This document shows positions 45,284-55,240 of a DNA stretch of 64,000 bases, piece by piece. The notes under the pieces are model-generated. The model had not been told where the DNA came from. It saw only the letters and a program-made list of their open reading frames with translations, and searched no databases. The position numbers and the translations under genes are program-made. The DNA is from Rheinheimera riviphila (GTDB taxonomy: Bacteria; Pseudomonadota; Gammaproteobacteria; Enterobacterales; Alteromonadaceae). The stretch is from positions 1 through 64,000 of the forward strand of contig NZ_SACS01000007.1 of NCBI RefSeq assembly GCF_004005945.1. The letters run 5' to 3'. Position 1 is the first letter of the stretch. Each line of letters starts with the position of its first letter.

Positions 45284-46009
45284 TTAACTGGCGACACCAT
45301 CCGGTACAAACACATAACCCAGGCCCCACACGGTCTGAATATACCGTGGATTGGCTGGATCATCTTCAATCATCCGCCGCAATCTGGACACCTGCACGTC
45401 AATGCTGCGCTCCATTGCCGAATAATCCCGCCCACGCGCCATATTCATCAGCTTATCGCGCGACAACGGCTCACGGGCATGGCTAACCAGTACTTTGAGC
45501 ACCGCAAATTCACCACTAGTCAGCGGCATCAGCTGATCGTCTTTTTTCATTTCACGGGTGGCGAGGTTAAAACTGAACGGGCCAAATTTGACCAGCGTTT
45601 CTTCCTGCGTTGGTGCGCCAGGTAATTCTTTTGATTTACGCCGCAGTACAGCGCGGATCCGCGCCAGCAATTCACGTGGGTTAAAAGGTTTTGGCAGGTA
45701 ATCGTCAGCGCCCATTTCCAGGCCGATGATCCGATCCACTTCATCGCCTTTGGCGGTGAGCATAATGATCGGAATTTCATTTTCTTGCTGGCGCAACTTG
45801 CGGCAAATCGACAGGCCATCTTCACCAGGCAACATCAGATCCAGTACCAGCAAATGGAAGTTTTCGCGCTCCATCAACCGGGTCATTTGTTCGAAATTGG
45901 CGACACTGCGAACGATGTACCCTTGTTCAACCAGATAACGTTCTAATAATGAACGTAACCGCATGTCGTCATCTACGACCAGAATCTTGGTGGTTTCCTG
46001 AGTTTGCAT
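45284..46009 (-). CDS. ompR: Osmoregulatory response regulator
   Basis: A 241-residue regulator nearly identical in layout to E. coli OmpR. The receiver domain has the acidic pocket DDD (13-15) and phospho-acceptor Asp57 in LVLDLMLPGEDGLS; the winged-helix domain has SRDKLMNMARGRDYSAMERSIDVQVSRLRR. It controls porins and other envelope genes in response to osmolarity and pH. ATG 46009 with AAGG upstream is preferred to a longer frame from 46060. GTTACA-like motifs upstream may mark autoregulation. Confidence 0.96.
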   Translation of the reverse strand: MQTQETTKILVVDDDMRLRSLLERYLVEQGYIVRSVANFEQMTRLMERENFHLLVLDLMLPGEDGLSICRKLRQQENEIPIIMLTAKGDEVDRIIGLEMGADDYLPKPFNPRELLARIRAVLRRKSKELPGAPTQEETLVKFGPFSFNLATREMKKDDQLMPLTSGEFAVLKVLVSHAREPLSRDKLMNMARGRDYSAMERSIDVQVSRLRRMIEDDPANPRYIQTVWGLGYVFVPDGVAS

Positions 46010-46117
46010 AAGCTGCGACCTTGTAACAATTTTCCTAACTAATTCCTCACTATAAACCAAAAAGCGCAGCGGGCGACATGTCCGGCAGGCTTTGTGTGTT
46101 ACAAATCATGTCAGATG

Positions 46118-46134
46118 GCGACTGCAGCAGTCGC
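46118..46134. repeat. Perfect inverted repeat between ompR and the four-cysteine gene
   Basis: GCGACTGC-A-GCAGTCGC, 8-bp arms, one central base. No T-run follows, so it may be a regulator site or a weak processing hairpin and not a terminator. Confidence 0.5.
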
Positions 46135-46149
46135 GAATGGTCATTGCGG

Positions 46150-46455
46150 CTAAGAACGCCGGAAATCGTGTTTGCTGGCACAGGCGCCAAGTATATCCGG
46201 CACTGCGCTGTCGGTTTCGACTGGCGGTAAATAACTGAGCACACAACGGAAATATTCTTTTTTACGCGGTAACATCAGATTGTCACGATGTACTTTGTCA
46301 CAAGCCTGCCGAATTCTGGTGACCACTTGCTCTAATTGCACCTTCGGCTGATGCTCCAATAAACATTGTTGATAATCTGCTTCTTCGTCGGCAAGTACTG
46401 CGGTGCTGCCGAACAGACCAACCATCACACAGCTGACTAACATAGGTTTTTTCAT
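46150..46455 (-). CDS. Periplasmic four-cysteine protein, hypothetical
   Basis: A 101-residue protein with a signal peptide (cleavage near VLA-DEE, about residue 22). The mature part has four cysteines in a CxnC-CxnC layout (YQQC, RQAC, FRCV, GACA) that could form two disulfides. The pattern and the IRQAC segment resemble the VF_A0006-type four-cysteine family of Vibrio relatives; the match is from memory and weak. Function unknown. ATG 46455 has GGGGAAAG before it. It sits between ompR and greB on the same strand. Confidence 0.65.
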   Translation of the reverse strand: MKKPMLVSCVMVGLFGSTAVLADEEADYQQCLLEHQPKVQLEQVVTRIRQACDKVHRDNLMLPRKKEYFRCVLSYLPPVETDSAVPDILGACASKHDFRRS

Positions 46456-46556
46456 CGCTTTCCCCGCTTCTGAATTCGTTGCTGAGCTTGTCTGAAACGA
46501 CCTTAGCAAGGCGCTGTTAATTGCCGCTGAACATGCCGCCGTTGCAATGTGGGCAG

Positions 46557-47066
46557 CTAGGGCGTAGCGGGCAGCTTTGGATACTGAATATCCAACACCA
46601 ACCATTCCTTGGCACCCGTCGGCGTTTGCACCACAAAACTATCATCCACCTGCTTTTTTAACAGCGCCCGCGCCATCGGTGCATCAATCGAGATGTAATC
46701 AGTACGACCATATATTTCATCCGGCCCGACAATCCGAAATTTCAGCAGCTGACCGTCGTCGTCTTCAATTTCCACCCAGGCGCCAAAAAATACTTTGCCT
46801 TCTTGCTGTGGCGAATAATCGACGATTTGCAGATCTTCCAGCCGCTTGCGCAAGTACCTGATCCGGCTGTCTATTTGCCTTAATTGACGCTTGCTGTATT
46901 GGTAGTCTGCATTTTCGGAACGGTCGCCTAAACTTGCCGCCCAGGTGACGATTTTGGTCACTTCCGGCCGTTTTTTAAACCACAGCTCGTCGTGCTCGGC
47001 TTTGAGCGCATTGTAGCCTTCACGGGTGATCAGCTTCGTTTTAATGATGACTGGTTTTGGTTTCAC
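46557..47066 (-). CDS. greB: Transcription elongation factor GreB
   Basis: A 169-residue Gre factor: N-terminal coiled coil (about 12-85) whose tip carries the acidic pair that enters the RNA polymerase secondary channel (GDRSENADYQYSKRQLR), and an FKBP-like C-terminal domain. It rescues backtracked polymerase by triggering transcript cleavage. The REGYNALKAEHDELWFKKRPEV stretch separates GreB from GreA. The start is GTG; AGGAG lies rather far upstream (about 13 bp), so the exact start is less certain. Divergent from tex and near ompR, as in E. coli. Confidence 0.94.
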   Translation of the reverse strand: MKPKPVIIKTKLITREGYNALKAEHDELWFKKRPEVTKIVTWAASLGDRSENADYQYSKRQLRQIDSRIRYLRKRLEDLQIVDYSPQQEGKVFFGAWVEIEDDDGQLLKFRIVGPDEIYGRTDYISIDAPMARALLKKQVDDSFVVQTPTGAKEWLVLDIQYPKLPATP

Positions 47067-47277
47067 TGCTTAACTCTGCTCCTGCACATGGTGAATTCTG
47101 CTGCTCTCATGACCTTGTTGCGCCCGGCAGATGCTGACATCAGGTAACAACATTGGATTTTTTGTCGCTGAAGATAGACAATACCGGCCATCTGCGTAGT
47201 TATCCAGTCGGTACTGCACTTCAAATGGCAGGCTGAAATGATCTTCAGCAAGTCCCGGCCACAAGGAATAAAAAGTT

Positions 47278-49614
47278 ATGTCATTGATTGTTAATCAAAT
47301 CGCTTTGGAAATTTCGGCACGTGCCGAACAGGTCGCTGCAGCTATCGCCCTCTTGGACGAAGGCTCGACCGTACCATTTATCGCCCGTTACCGCAAAGAA
47401 GTGACCGGCGGTCTGGATGATACCCAATTACGGCTGCTTGATCAGCGTCTGACCTACTTACGTGAACTGGAAGATCGCCGCCAGGTGATTTTAAAAACGA
47501 TTGCCGAACAAGGCAAACTGACGCCAGAGCTGCAACGCGAAATTGTTGCCGCCGACAATAAAACCCGCTTAGAAGATTTATATCTGCCGTACAAAGCCAA
47601 ACGCCGCACCAAAGGGCAAATTGCTATTGAAGCAGGTTTATTGCCGCTGGCCGATGCGTTATTGGTAGATCCTAATCTGGCACCGGAAACGGCTGCGAAT
47701 GACTATCTCAATGTTGAAACGGGTTTTGCCGATGTCAAAGCGGTGCTGGATGGTGCCAAATACATTCTGATGGAACGTTTTGCCGAAGATGCTGATTTAC
47801 TTGCTAAATTACGCCGTCATTTAGCCCAATATGCCGTGCTGAAAAGCAGCATGGTGGCCGGTAAAGAAACCGAAGGCGCCAAATTCCGTGACTATTTCAG
47901 TCATCAGGAAGTTTGGAAAAACGTGCCGTCGCACCGTGCGTTAGCCATGTTCCGTGGTCGCAACGAAGGTTGCTTAAACCTGCAATTACAGCCAGATGGC
48001 GATGACGAAAATGCCCACGCCAATTGCGAACAAATGATTGCCAGCCACTTTAACCTGCGCCAGCAAAACCGCGCCGGCGATGCCTTTATGCGCACCGTGG
48101 TGCAGTGGACCTGGAAAGTAAAACTGCATCTGCAATTGGAAAACGATTTACTGGGTGAACTGCGCGAAAAAGCTGAAATTGAAGCGATTGCTGTGTTTGC
48201 CCGCAATATGAAAGACTTATTAATGGCGGCTCCAGCTGGCATGCGCGCAACGCTGGGTCTGGATCCGGGCCTGCGCACCGGGGTCAAAGTGATCGTGGTG
48301 GATGAAACCGGCAAACTGGTCGCCAATACCACCATTTTCCCGCACGCCCCACAAAACCTGTGGGACAAATCGGTGAAAACGCTGGCCGCTTATTGCAAAC
48401 AATACAAAGTGGAACTAATTGCTATCGGTAACGGTACTGCATCGCGCGAAACCGACAAACTGGCCGCCGATGTGATTAAAATGCTGCCGGAGATGCGGCT
48501 GACCAAAGTCATGGTCTCGGAAGCGGGCGCTTCGATTTATTCAGCGTCGGAACTGGCGTCGCTGGAATTCCCGGATTTAGACGTGTCGCTGCGCGGTGCA
48601 GTATCGATTGGCCGTCGTTTGCAAGACCCACTGGCGGAGCTGGTTAAAATTGAACCCAAGGCCATTGGCGTGGGCCAGTATCAGCATGACGTGAACCAAA
48701 GCCTGCTGACTAAATCACTGGATGCCGTGGTTGAAGACTGCGTAAACGCCGTTGGCGTTGATTTAAACACCGCTTCAGTGCCGTTATTGGCGCGGGTGGC
48801 GGGTCTGAATAAAACGCTGGCGCAAAATATCGTGATTTATCGCGACAGCAACGGCCGCTTTATGCAGCGCAAAGACTTATTAAAAGTGCCACGTTTAGGG
48901 CCAAAAGCTTACGAACAAGCGGCGGGATTCCTACGTATCAGTAACGGTACTAATCCGCTGGACGCTTCTGCTGTGCACCCGGAAGCTTATCCGCTGGTCG
49001 AGAAAATTGGCAGCAAACACCAAAAATCGGTGGAGCAGATTATCGGCAACAGCAGTTTCTTAAAAAGCATTAATCCAGCTGAATTCGCCGACGAGCATTT
49101 TGGTGTACCGACTATCACCGATATCATCAAAGAGCTGGATAAACCGGGCCGCGACCCGCGTCCTGAATTTAAAACCGCCACTTTTAAAGATGGTGTGGAA
49201 AAGTTATCCGATTTAACCCCGGGCATGTTGCTGGAAGGCGTGATCACCAACGTCACCAACTTCGGTGCATTTGTCGATATTGGCGTGCATCAGGACGGTT
49301 TGGTGCATATTTCGTCGTTAACCGACAAGTTTGTCAGTGACCCGCATCAGGTGGTGAAAGCTGGTGATATCGTCAAAGTGAAAGTGCTGGAAGTAGAAGT
49401 CGACCGTAAACGGATTGCGTTAACCATGCGTCTGGACGAACAACCACAGGCCCGTGGTGCAGGCTCAGACGCTGGCAGTTCAGGCAAACAACAGGCTAAA
49501 AGTGGCAGTTACGCCGCGAAACCGACGCAGCCAAAAGCCAGTAAACCAGTCGACAATGGCAACGCAGCGATGGGCAACGCTTTTGCTGCGGCACTGGCGA
49601 AAATGAAAAAATAA
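47278..49614 (+). CDS. tex: Tex/YhgF transcription accessory protein
   Basis: A 778-residue RNA-binding protein: N-terminal Tex helices, a YqgF-like RNase-H fold (about 325-455, [13 protein letters not shown]), a helix-hairpin-helix pair (about 490-560), and an S1 domain (about 640-715, [28 protein letters not shown]). A low-complexity Gly/Ser/Lys tail ends it. Tex proteins bind RNA and affect transcription; they resemble eukaryotic Spt6. AAGGAA precedes the ATG. It is divergent from greB, which repeats the E. coli order. Confidence 0.95.
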   Translation: MSLIVNQIALEISARAEQVAAAIALLDEGSTVPFIARYRKEVTGGLDDTQLRLLDQRLTYLRELEDRRQVILKTIAEQGKLTPELQREIVAADNKTRLEDLYLPYKAKRRTKGQIAIEAGLLPLADALLVDPNLAPETAANDYLNVETGFADVKAVLDGAKYILMERFAEDADLLAKLRRHLAQYAVLKSSMVAGKETEGAKFRDYFSHQEVWKNVPSHRALAMFRGRNEGCLNLQLQPDGDDENAHANCEQMIASHFNLRQQNRAGDAFMRTVVQWTWKVKLHLQLENDLLGELREKAEIEAIAVFARNMKDLLMAAPAGMRATLGLDPGLRTGVKVIVVDETGKLVANTTIFPHAPQNLWDKSVKTLAAYCKQYKVELIAIGNGTASRETDKLAADVIKMLPEMRLTKVMVSEAGASIYSASELASLEFPDLDVSLRGAVSIGRRLQDPLAELVKIEPKAIGVGQYQHDVNQSLLTKSLDAVVEDCVNAVGVDLNTASVPLLARVAGLNKTLAQNIVIYRDSNGRFMQRKDLLKVPRLGPKAYEQAAGFLRISNGTNPLDASAVHPEAYPLVEKIGSKHQKSVEQIIGNSSFLKSINPAEFADEHFGVPTITDIIKELDKPGRDPRPEFKTATFKDGVEKLSDLTPGMLLEGVITNVTNFGAFVDIGVHQDGLVHISSLTDKFVSDPHQVVKAGDIVKVKVLEVEVDRKRIALTMRLDEQPQARGAGSDAGSSGKQQAKSGSYAAKPTQPKASKPVDNGNAAMGNAFAAALAKMKK

Positions 49615-49641
49615 GCACTGATCTTGAATGCAAATGAATGC

Positions 49642-49671
49642 AAAAACGCCGTCAGCTGACGGCGTTTTTTT
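49642..49671. terminator. Bidirectional terminator between tex and the SprA-like gene
   Basis: AAAAACGCCGTC-AGCT-GACGGCGTTTTTTT: a 12-bp stem with A-run and T-run. Confidence 0.9.
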
Positions 49672-49687
49672 ATCGGAAAAGTTGCAA

Positions 49688-50641
49688 CTACGCCATTTGC
49701 AGCAGCGGACGTTCAGCAGGAACGGTAGAACGGGCGTAAAAACCAGAGATCACTTCTTTGCGTAGCTGCATGGTGCTGTCGATTTCGAGTGAGCGTGATT
49801 CTGGTGGTGCATAACGGCTGCGGCTTGACGATGGCTCAGTATTTTCTTCATCCGTAAATTCGTCCGACGGACGACGGTTTACCGGCGTATCTTCGCCTAA
49901 ATCCAACCGTCCGGTAAGTTCGCTGAATGCAGCCAGCGCGTCGTAATCGCCATCAGCGGCCGGTGGCTCATTCACCTTAATGAATTCTTTAGCAAGTTCG
50001 GCTTGCGCTTCGGTAATACGTCTGGCGGCTTCCGCTGCGATCTGGCGATCGGCAGCAGAGGGTTCAGACGGTGATAATGCGGCAGCTTTGACTTGCTGCA
50101 TTTTAATAATGGTGGCTTGTGGGTCGCCAGGTACCGGCGACAAATCAATTTGTACTTCGCCCGCCACGGCGTATTGCTGACCGTCAGGACCAAGGTCAAA
50201 ACTGAAACTTGGACTGCTGGCTAACTGACCGCCGACCGAAGCATGCGCCGCTTCGTGGGCTTTGACTTCGGCGTCGCGTTTTTTCAGTTCAGCAAGTTCA
50301 CGTTGCTCTGCGGCTTCTTGCCGTTGCTGCGCGGCATTTTGCTGTTTACCGTTACTGTTTTCGTTCTGACCATCGCGGCCTTCACCGTTCTCTTGACGAC
50401 CACCCACGGCTTGTTTTAATTCGGTACCACGGCTTCTGGCATCTTCAGTGTAAGTGCCGGTTGCCATGTTGCTGTTATTACGGCTTTTATCTTCCGAAAT
50501 AACACCTTTTTCAGCGGCGCCGCGCTCAGCTTGCGCCACCGGTTCGATAATCTCACGGCGCAGGTTTTCCCGGCGCGCCAGATCCACACCGGGGTTGCCG
50601 ATGTAAGGACTGACGTTGGGGTAAACCGAGGTGATGGCCAT
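49688..50641 (-). CDS. SprA-related putative metalloprotease
   Basis: A 317-residue protein. The core (about 118-215) has DAEVKAHEAAHASVGGQ with a HEAAH zinc motif (129-133), then YAVAGEVQIDLSPVPGDPQATI and MQQVKAAALSPSEPSAADRQIAAEA, which define the SprA-related family (CJM1_0395-type putative metalloproteases). The N- and C-terminal thirds are Gln/Asn/Glu-rich and probably disordered. No signal peptide is seen. Activity is unproven for the family. It follows the mini-rod gene by 9 bp on the same strand and is thus probably co-expressed; its own ribosome site is weak. Confidence 0.78.
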   Translation of the reverse strand: MAITSVYPNVSPYIGNPGVDLARRENLRREIIEPVAQAERGAAEKGVISEDKSRNNSNMATGTYTEDARSRGTELKQAVGGRQENGEGRDGQNENSNGKQQNAAQQRQEAAEQRELAELKKRDAEVKAHEAAHASVGGQLASSPSFSFDLGPDGQQYAVAGEVQIDLSPVPGDPQATIIKMQQVKAAALSPSEPSAADRQIAAEAARRITEAQAELAKEFIKVNEPPAADGDYDALAAFSELTGRLDLGEDTPVNRRPSDEFTDEENTEPSSSRSRYAPPESRSLEIDSTMQLRKEVISGFYARSTVPAERPLLQMA

Positions 50642-50650
50642 ATCTGTTTA

Positions 50651-50959
50651 TTACACCCGAATATCGATCACAGAACCGAGCATTTCATCGGCAGTTTTGA
50701 TCGATTTCACATTGGCTTCGGCGTAGTTTTGTTCGGTGACCAATTGCACCAGACTTTGCTCCAGCGATGGGCTTGTTGGTTCAGCGACCGGGATTTGGCG
50801 TTGTTGCGTGGCCTCGTCGGCGGCAGCGGTATCCTGAGCATTCCGGACCCGCTGTTCGTTGGTTGTTTCACGATTAATATTGACAGTGGCTTCGGTGATC
50901 CCGGTGGATGCACGTTGCAATCCTTGCAAACCTGAAGCGAATGCGGATTGAAGTTCCAT
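50651..50959 (-). CDS. Miniature flagellar rod/hook-like protein
   Basis: A 102-residue protein whose two ends look like those of axial flagellar proteins: LQSAFASGLQGLQRASTGITEATVNINR at the start, and SLVQLVTEQNYAEANVKSIKTADEMLGSVIDIRV at the end, the pattern of the FlgC/FlgE/FlgG C-terminal helix. The domain normally between them is reduced to about 35 Gln/Thr-rich residues. No other flagellar gene lies nearby. The role is unknown. GGAGATC sits before the ATG. It pairs with the SprA-like gene. Confidence 0.72.
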   Translation of the reverse strand: MELQSAFASGLQGLQRASTGITEATVNINRETTNEQRVRNAQDTAAADEATQQRQIPVAEPTSPSLEQSLVQLVTEQNYAEANVKSIKTADEMLGSVIDIRV

Positions 50960-51038
50960 GATAGATCTCCGGCAGTTAGCAAATATGATTAAATACTAAT
51001 CAATTAACTGCCAGCACTCAAGCAAATATCCGTAAAAG

Positions 51039-51058
51039 CGGCAAATAGTTGCCGTTTT
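51039..51058 (-). terminator. Probable bioH terminator
   Basis: Stem CGGCAA / TTGCCG (51039-51044, 51049-51054) with a CTAT loop; on the minus strand CTTTT follows. Moderate strength. Confidence 0.55.
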
Positions 51059-51122
51059 GCTGGCCGTGGTTGTTTACAGCCCGGTTTCAGTGACTAATTC
51101 GCCTCTGCACTCTTTCATTTGT

Positions 51123-51896
51123 TCACTCTTTCTTTCGCATTATCTGCGCCCACTGCAGCAACCATTGGCTGAATTCCTCTGGATGTGAAATAAAAGGTGC
51201 ATGGGATGCTTTGGGCAACATCGTCAGCGCAGCATTGGGTAATAACAGCTGCAGTTTATCCAGCATTGCCACCGGCACCAACGAATCAAGTCGGCCAAAA
51301 CATCCGGTAACCGGCATGCTCAGCTCTGACAAGCGCGGCCGTAAATCAACTTCGGCTAATACTGTTAAGCCGCCGGCTAAAGCTGCCGACTGTGGCAATG
51401 GCAACGTCAACAACGCTTGTTTCAGCAGTTTTATTTCCTGTCGGGCTGTGGCACTGCCAAGCGCTTGAATAGCTAAAAATCGATCGATGGTCAGCGCCAC
51501 ATCTTTGGCCAGCGCCGCCGCAAACTGGCGAAGCACCAACGGCGCCATGCCTGGCCAGTCTTCAGCCGCCACAAAACAGGGCGAACTGGCGACCAGCGCT
51601 AACGCCCGCACCTTCTCTGGGTAATCCAGTGCGATTTGCGTCGCCACCAATCCGCCGAGCGACCAGCCCAGCACTAAACTTCCATGTGGTATTTGCTCGG
51701 CAACGACAGCCGCAACGTCCGCCAACCGATAAGGTTCCGGATAATCGACCGCCAGACCAAAACCCGGTAAATCCGGTGTCAGCACACTAAATTGCCCGGT
51801 CAGCTGCGGCAGTAATTGCTGCCACACCGCATGATTGAGACCCCAACCATGTAATAACACCAAAACCGGTTTGTCGTTTGCGACAGGAACTGCCAT
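51123..51896 (-). CDS. bioH: Pimeloyl-[acyl-carrier protein] methyl ester esterase
   Basis: A 257-residue alpha/beta hydrolase (E. coli BioH 256). Nucleophile Ser79 lies in GWSLGG; HGWG near the start forms the oxyanion hole; an Asp in GRLDSLVP and His in ASHAPFISHP complete the triad. It frees pimeloyl-ACP for biotin synthesis by cutting the methyl ester made through BioC. The divergent gntX/comF gene 36 bp away is the classic BioH neighbour. Confidence 0.92.
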   Translation of the reverse strand: MAVPVANDKPVLVLLHGWGLNHAVWQQLLPQLTGQFSVLTPDLPGFGLAVDYPEPYRLADVAAVVAEQIPHGSLVLGWSLGGLVATQIALDYPEKVRALALVASSPCFVAAEDWPGMAPLVLRQFAAALAKDVALTIDRFLAIQALGSATARQEIKLLKQALLTLPLPQSAALAGGLTVLAEVDLRPRLSELSMPVTGCFGRLDSLVPVAMLDKLQLLLPNAALTMLPKASHAPFISHPEEFSQWLLQWAQIMRKKE

Positions 51897-51932
51897 AGTT
51901 ACACCAATGTTTATTTTATGTGAACGACAATA

Positions 51933-52706
51933 ATGAAAATTAGCATGACGGAGCTGAACCTCTGGCTACATCAGCTGTTGCACCTGTTATTACCAAATAG
52001 TTGTTTGTGGTGCCAGTTGCCGGTGCAACAAGCCAAACAACAGCTTTGTGATTATTGTATCGCGGCGTTACCAGGCTTGTCGCTGGCAAATCATCAACAC
52101 AATGCCTTGCTACTGCCCGCGGTGTGGCGTGGCTTAACACCAGTCAAATTTGATTTGTTGCATAGTCTGAGCTGGTATCAATTGCCCTGGTCACATTGGA
52201 TCAGGCAGTGGAAGTTTCAGCAAGATTTTGCTTGTGGTGAGTTATTGTGTCAGCAATTGGCAAAAGCTTGCCGGCTGTATACCAGTAGTGGTGGCACCAA
52301 ACCAGACGCCGTTTGTTTTGTGCCAATGAGCCGCGAGCGGCGTAAAGAGCGTGGGTTTAATCAGGCACAACAACTGGCGGCGGTCATCGCCGACAGCTGG
52401 CAAATTCCGTTACTGGATATTTTCCACAGTAAAAGCACTCAGCATCAGGTTGGTTTAACCCGCCAGCAACGACGGGCCAATTTACGCCGCCAATTCAGAT
52501 TGCAGCAGCGCGAAAAACTCCCGCCGCATCTGTTGCTAGTCGATGATGTGATAACCACCGGCGCCACCATCGATCAGCTGTGCCGGTTGCTTCGAAAGCA
52601 GCAGGTGCTGCGAATTGACGTCTGGACGCTGGCCATTACGCCTGCTGATATGACGGCGCACCACACGCTGCCACATGAGCAGCGCGTTTGCCATGAACCG
52701 GATTAG
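51933..52706 (+). CDS. gntX: ComF/GntX family phosphoribosyltransferase-like protein
   Basis: A 257-residue protein: an N-terminal zinc-finger-like part with two Cys pairs (CLWC and CDYC, about 24-42), and a C-terminal phosphoribosyltransferase domain with the PRPP loop LLVDDVITTGAT (about 200-211) and RERRKERGFNQAQQLA. ComF proteins are needed for DNA uptake in competent bacteria, while GntX was named for gluconate use; the exact role here is unknown. Divergent from bioH; its stop overlaps the convergent M14 gene by 4 bp. Confidence 0.88.
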   Translation: MKISMTELNLWLHQLLHLLLPNSCLWCQLPVQQAKQQLCDYCIAALPGLSLANHQHNALLLPAVWRGLTPVKFDLLHSLSWYQLPWSHWIRQWKFQQDFACGELLCQQLAKACRLYTSSGGTKPDAVCFVPMSRERRKERGFNQAQQLAAVIADSWQIPLLDIFHSKSTQHQVGLTRQQRRANLRRQFRLQQREKLPPHLLLVDDVITTGATIDQLCRLLRKQQVLRIDVWTLAITPADMTAHHTLPHEQRVCHEPD

Positions 52707-55240
52707 TGCGAGTGCGCATCACCTTCGTTGTCTTCTGAACCCACATCAAAGGCTTTGCCCAGATACAAAGCGTTCACCAGTAATCGGCTGGAACCATTAA
52801 AATAGCCGCGGAACACCGGGTTGTCGGTCATTGCGATGATCCGGCCTTTGCCGTAGTTATGCGCTACCAACGCCGCACTTTGACTGATTTGCTCAACCAG
52901 TTCCGGCGCTGCAAAGCCTGCGAGTTGTTTGCCTTTGCGATACCGTGCGACGGTGACAAACGATTGTTCCGGCACCTGCATCACCATCAGCGCATTTTTA
53001 AACACCGGCAGTTCAGCCCGTGGTAAACCAAAACTGAGCGGATGACTTAAATCGAGTTCAGTCTGGAAAATAGCACCAGCGATCCGCTGCTGACCTGCCA
53101 ACTGTTCTTTGTCGGCGTAACGGGCATCTTCAATCCGGATCAAAGCTTTTAAGTCACTGACCGGCTTTAATTTCACCTGCAACAAGCCTTTTTCTGCCAA
53201 CCAACTGACTGCTGATTTCTGGGCCCATAACACCCCACCCGCATCGACCCAGGCTTTAAGCTGAGCCAGCTCGGCATCTTTAAAACTCTGGTAACTCCCA
53301 TCCGGCAGCACCAGGTGCGTGTATGTGCTTAAATCGAGCCGACCGAAACGCGCGGGCTCAGCCATGGTCGGTGACACACCGGCCAGTCGTTCCAGGTTAA
53401 ACCACAGTTCGCCAGCTTCCGTCGAGTTGATACCGGGACCTGCCATTAACAATACTTTCGGCAAATTCACCGGCAGCATATTGTTGCTGCCTAAATCCTG
53501 GCCCATCGGCGTTAATCCTGACGTCACAGCTTCCAACCGTAAGCCAGATTGCTGCTGCGCTTGTTTGAGGAGTTCAAACCAGCCTTCAGTTTGCAAACCC
53601 GCCGGGATCAACATAGTGCCGGCCGCAAACAACTGTACGCCATTGCTGGTTTTGGCACTGAACGCCTTGCTGGCTGCCCTTACTTTCAGACCTTGTTGCA
53701 GTAGCTTTTGCAGTAGCAGCGGTGCTTGTTGATCGGTCCAGCGCAATGCATATGCGTAAGCGCCCGCCGTTAACTCAGCCGCAGCCAACGACTCGGCCTG
53801 CCACGGCTGCTTGGATAACCCAGCCGGGATTTTCCGGCTTTCGCTATATTCGATATTAAAAGCGTGCGGCAAAGTCCAGGCCGACACGTCGTAAAAGGTG
53901 TTGTCACGAAAGTTGGTCGCAGTACTGAAAGCGGCTTTGATCAAGCGGTATTGCCGTTGTTGCAGCGGCACAAAAAACTGCTGCGTTGACGCGGCTTCAT
54001 CATTATTGACCGGATACACCTCTATCTGATGTTTGCTCAGCAGCTGCAACAAGGCAGTGAGCCGGCTTTGGTCGGCATCGCCTTGCAACAGATAACCTTG
54101 CACTGGGTCGTCTTTGGCCAGCTGTAAACTGTCGCGGAAAAACTGCTGCTGCCATTTTTGTAAGCGCTGCTTGTTTTCAACCGCACCACGTAACGTCGAC
54201 AACGAGGTGGTGAATTGATTGTCGATGGTGCTTAAAAAACTCAGCGGGCCATTAATGCTGTCCTGCAAATGGCCACGGCTGCTGGCCTGTTCAAACAAAA
54301 TGCCGACCGCGCCGTGCACATCAGGGTAGGTTGAGCCTTTGCCGACGTAAAAATCGTCAAAACTTTCTTCGGTGTAATAAAGTTTACCTTGCTCGTCAAA
54401 AGCTTTGGCGTGATGACCCGCCAGCAAAGCCGTCAGTTGATAGTTTTCATCCGGCGTCATCGGGTTATTGCGACTTGGAATGCCCGGCTGGAAAAAATAA
54501 CTGCTGTTGGTGCCCATTTCATGGAAATCACCGAGCACTTGCGGCATCCAATGATGGAATTGTTTAATCCGCGCCTGACTTTCCGGGTGTTGCAGCGGCA
54601 GCCAATCGCGGTTCAAGTCAAACCAATAATGATTCGGCCGACCATTGGGCCAGGGTTCCACATGCTCACGATGTTGTGGATCAGCCACCGGCGATGTGCC
54701 CTGATGCATATTGGCCCACACTGCAAAACGATCGTGGCCATCCGGGTTTAAACTCGGTTGGATTAAAATGATGGCGTTATCAAGCCAGTTTTTGACTTCA
54801 GCGTCTTCGCTGCTCAACAGATAATGCGCCAACTTGACCGCAGCATTGGCACCACTTGGCTCGTTGCCATGGATGCTGTAACCCAGCCAAATCACCAGCG
54901 GTAAATCGGCATCGTTCTGCGATTTACCACTGATGCCCGCCAGATGTTGCTCGCGGATTTGCTCCAGTTTCGCCATATTGGCAGCGGAGCTAATGGTCAA
55001 TTGCACCAATGGCCGTTGTTCATGGGTGCGGCCAATCACTTCAAATTTACTGAGCTCAGGCGCCTTGACTGCCAGTTCCCGAAAATACTGCTCAATCTGG
55101 TCGTGGCGGACATGCCATTGCCCCAGTTCAAAGCCTAAACTTTGCGCCGGTGTCGGTAAGGATGCGGCAAGCGCATTCGGTTGCAGGCTCAGGCTACAAA
55201 AAGTCGCCAGTGATGCCGCCAATATAGTAAGTTTTTTCAT
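52703..55240 (-). CDS. Secreted M14-family zinc carboxypeptidase
   Basis: An 845-residue exported peptidase. The signal peptide ends near ALA-ASL (about 26). The M14 catalytic domain (about 40-400) has zinc ligands His124 and Glu127 (HGNEPSG) and a later His in LGDFHEMGTNS (about residue 235), with the substrate-binding NPDGHDRF and DLNRDW segments. The C-terminal part (about 600-840) looks like a class-I glutamine-amidotransferase-like fold without obvious catalytic residues. It probably degrades extracellular or periplasmic peptides. It is divergent from nfuA. Confidence 0.88.
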   Translation of the reverse strand: MKKLTILAASLATFCSLSLQPNALAASLPTPAQSLGFELGQWHVRHDQIEQYFRELAVKAPELSKFEVIGRTHEQRPLVQLTISSAANMAKLEQIREQHLAGISGKSQNDADLPLVIWLGYSIHGNEPSGANAAVKLAHYLLSSEDAEVKNWLDNAIILIQPSLNPDGHDRFAVWANMHQGTSPVADPQHREHVEPWPNGRPNHYWFDLNRDWLPLQHPESQARIKQFHHWMPQVLGDFHEMGTNSSYFFQPGIPSRNNPMTPDENYQLTALLAGHHAKAFDEQGKLYYTEESFDDFYVGKGSTYPDVHGAVGILFEQASSRGHLQDSINGPLSFLSTIDNQFTTSLSTLRGAVENKQRLQKWQQQFFRDSLQLAKDDPVQGYLLQGDADQSRLTALLQLLSKHQIEVYPVNNDEAASTQQFFVPLQQRQYRLIKAAFSTATNFRDNTFYDVSAWTLPHAFNIEYSESRKIPAGLSKQPWQAESLAAAELTAGAYAYALRWTDQQAPLLLQKLLQQGLKVRAASKAFSAKTSNGVQLFAAGTMLIPAGLQTEGWFELLKQAQQQSGLRLEAVTSGLTPMGQDLGSNNMLPVNLPKVLLMAGPGINSTEAGELWFNLERLAGVSPTMAEPARFGRLDLSTYTHLVLPDGSYQSFKDAELAQLKAWVDAGGVLWAQKSAVSWLAEKGLLQVKLKPVSDLKALIRIEDARYADKEQLAGQQRIAGAIFQTELDLSHPLSFGLPRAELPVFKNALMVMQVPEQSFVTVARYRKGKQLAGFAAPELVEQISQSAALVAHNYGKGRIIAMTDNPVFRGYFNGSSRLLVNALYLGKAFDVGSEDNEGDAHSH

